DNA from: Bacteroidota bacterium
Lineage (GTDB): Bacteria; Bacteroidota; Bacteroidia; Bacteroidales; WCHB1-69
Length of the DNA stretch: 15,108 nt
Assembly (NCBI GenBank): GCA_023413895.1
Contig: JAEZOU010000018.1
Span: 1-15,108 of the forward strand
Reading direction: 5' to 3'
Position 1 is the first letter of the stretch. Every line of letters begins with the position of its first letter. Positions 15,039-15,108 of the stretch are shown here, piece by piece. A program made the position numbers and the translations under genes. The notes beneath the pieces are model-generated. The model did no database searches. It was not told where the DNA came from and saw nothing but the letters and a program-made list of their open reading frames with translations.

Positions 15039-15108
15039 AACTGTAAAGTTTTGGTTTGTATTAAAGTTTTAAAAATTAACGAGTTAACAAATAATGTAAA
15101 AAGTTTTT

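Overview
The window looks like a chromosomal stretch from a member of the Bacteroidota, probably Bacteroidales. The grounds are low G+C, Bacteroidota-type promoter elements (TAnnTTTG), weak Shine-Dalgarno sites, a DUF4831-type secreted protein, a plant/Bacteroidota-type IspG, and secreted proteins with AFAQ or LFAQ signal-peptide ends. No tRNA, rRNA, CRISPR array, transposase or phage gene was seen.

Layout. Bases 1-442 are AT-rich and non-coding, with a likely leftward promoter near 80-87 for a gene outside the window. Two minus-strand genes follow: a DUF4831-like secreted protein (947-2065) and, downstream of it, a small membrane-anchored protein (443-934). A back-to-back promoter region (2066-2162) separates them from ispG (2163-3521, plus strand). 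A 553-base gap (3522-4074) holds a GC-rich nested hairpin and the promoter of the next operon. From 4075 to 14470, ten plus-strand genes are packed with gaps of 2-19 bases and read as one operon. A bidirectional terminator (14490-14525) separates it from a convergent minus-strand outer-membrane protein gene (14547-15038).

The ten-gene operon is the main interest. Its first three genes encode a PLP-dependent alpha-oxoamine synthase of the serine palmitoyltransferase type, a threonine-synthase-like PLP enzyme with a zinc ribbon, and a short-chain reductase resembling 3-ketosphinganine reductase. Together these match the three known steps to capnine, the sulfonolipid base of several Bacteroidota: phosphoserine + sulfite to cysteate, cysteate + fatty acyl thioester to 3-ketocapnine, then reduction to capnine. 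The next five genes encode a heterodisulfide-reductase-like set: two HdrC-type ferredoxins, a membrane cytochrome b/HdrD fusion, HdrB, and a minimal HdrA like that of the sulfur-oxidising sHdr system. A FabG-type reductase and a secreted protein of unknown function close the operon.

The working hypothesis is that the Hdr-like complex supplies or balances sulfur or electrons for sulfonolipid synthesis. One attractive version is that it provides the sulfite used by cysteate synthase. The gene order is seen directly, the capnine assignment rests on family knowledge, and the Hdr-capnine coupling is inference.
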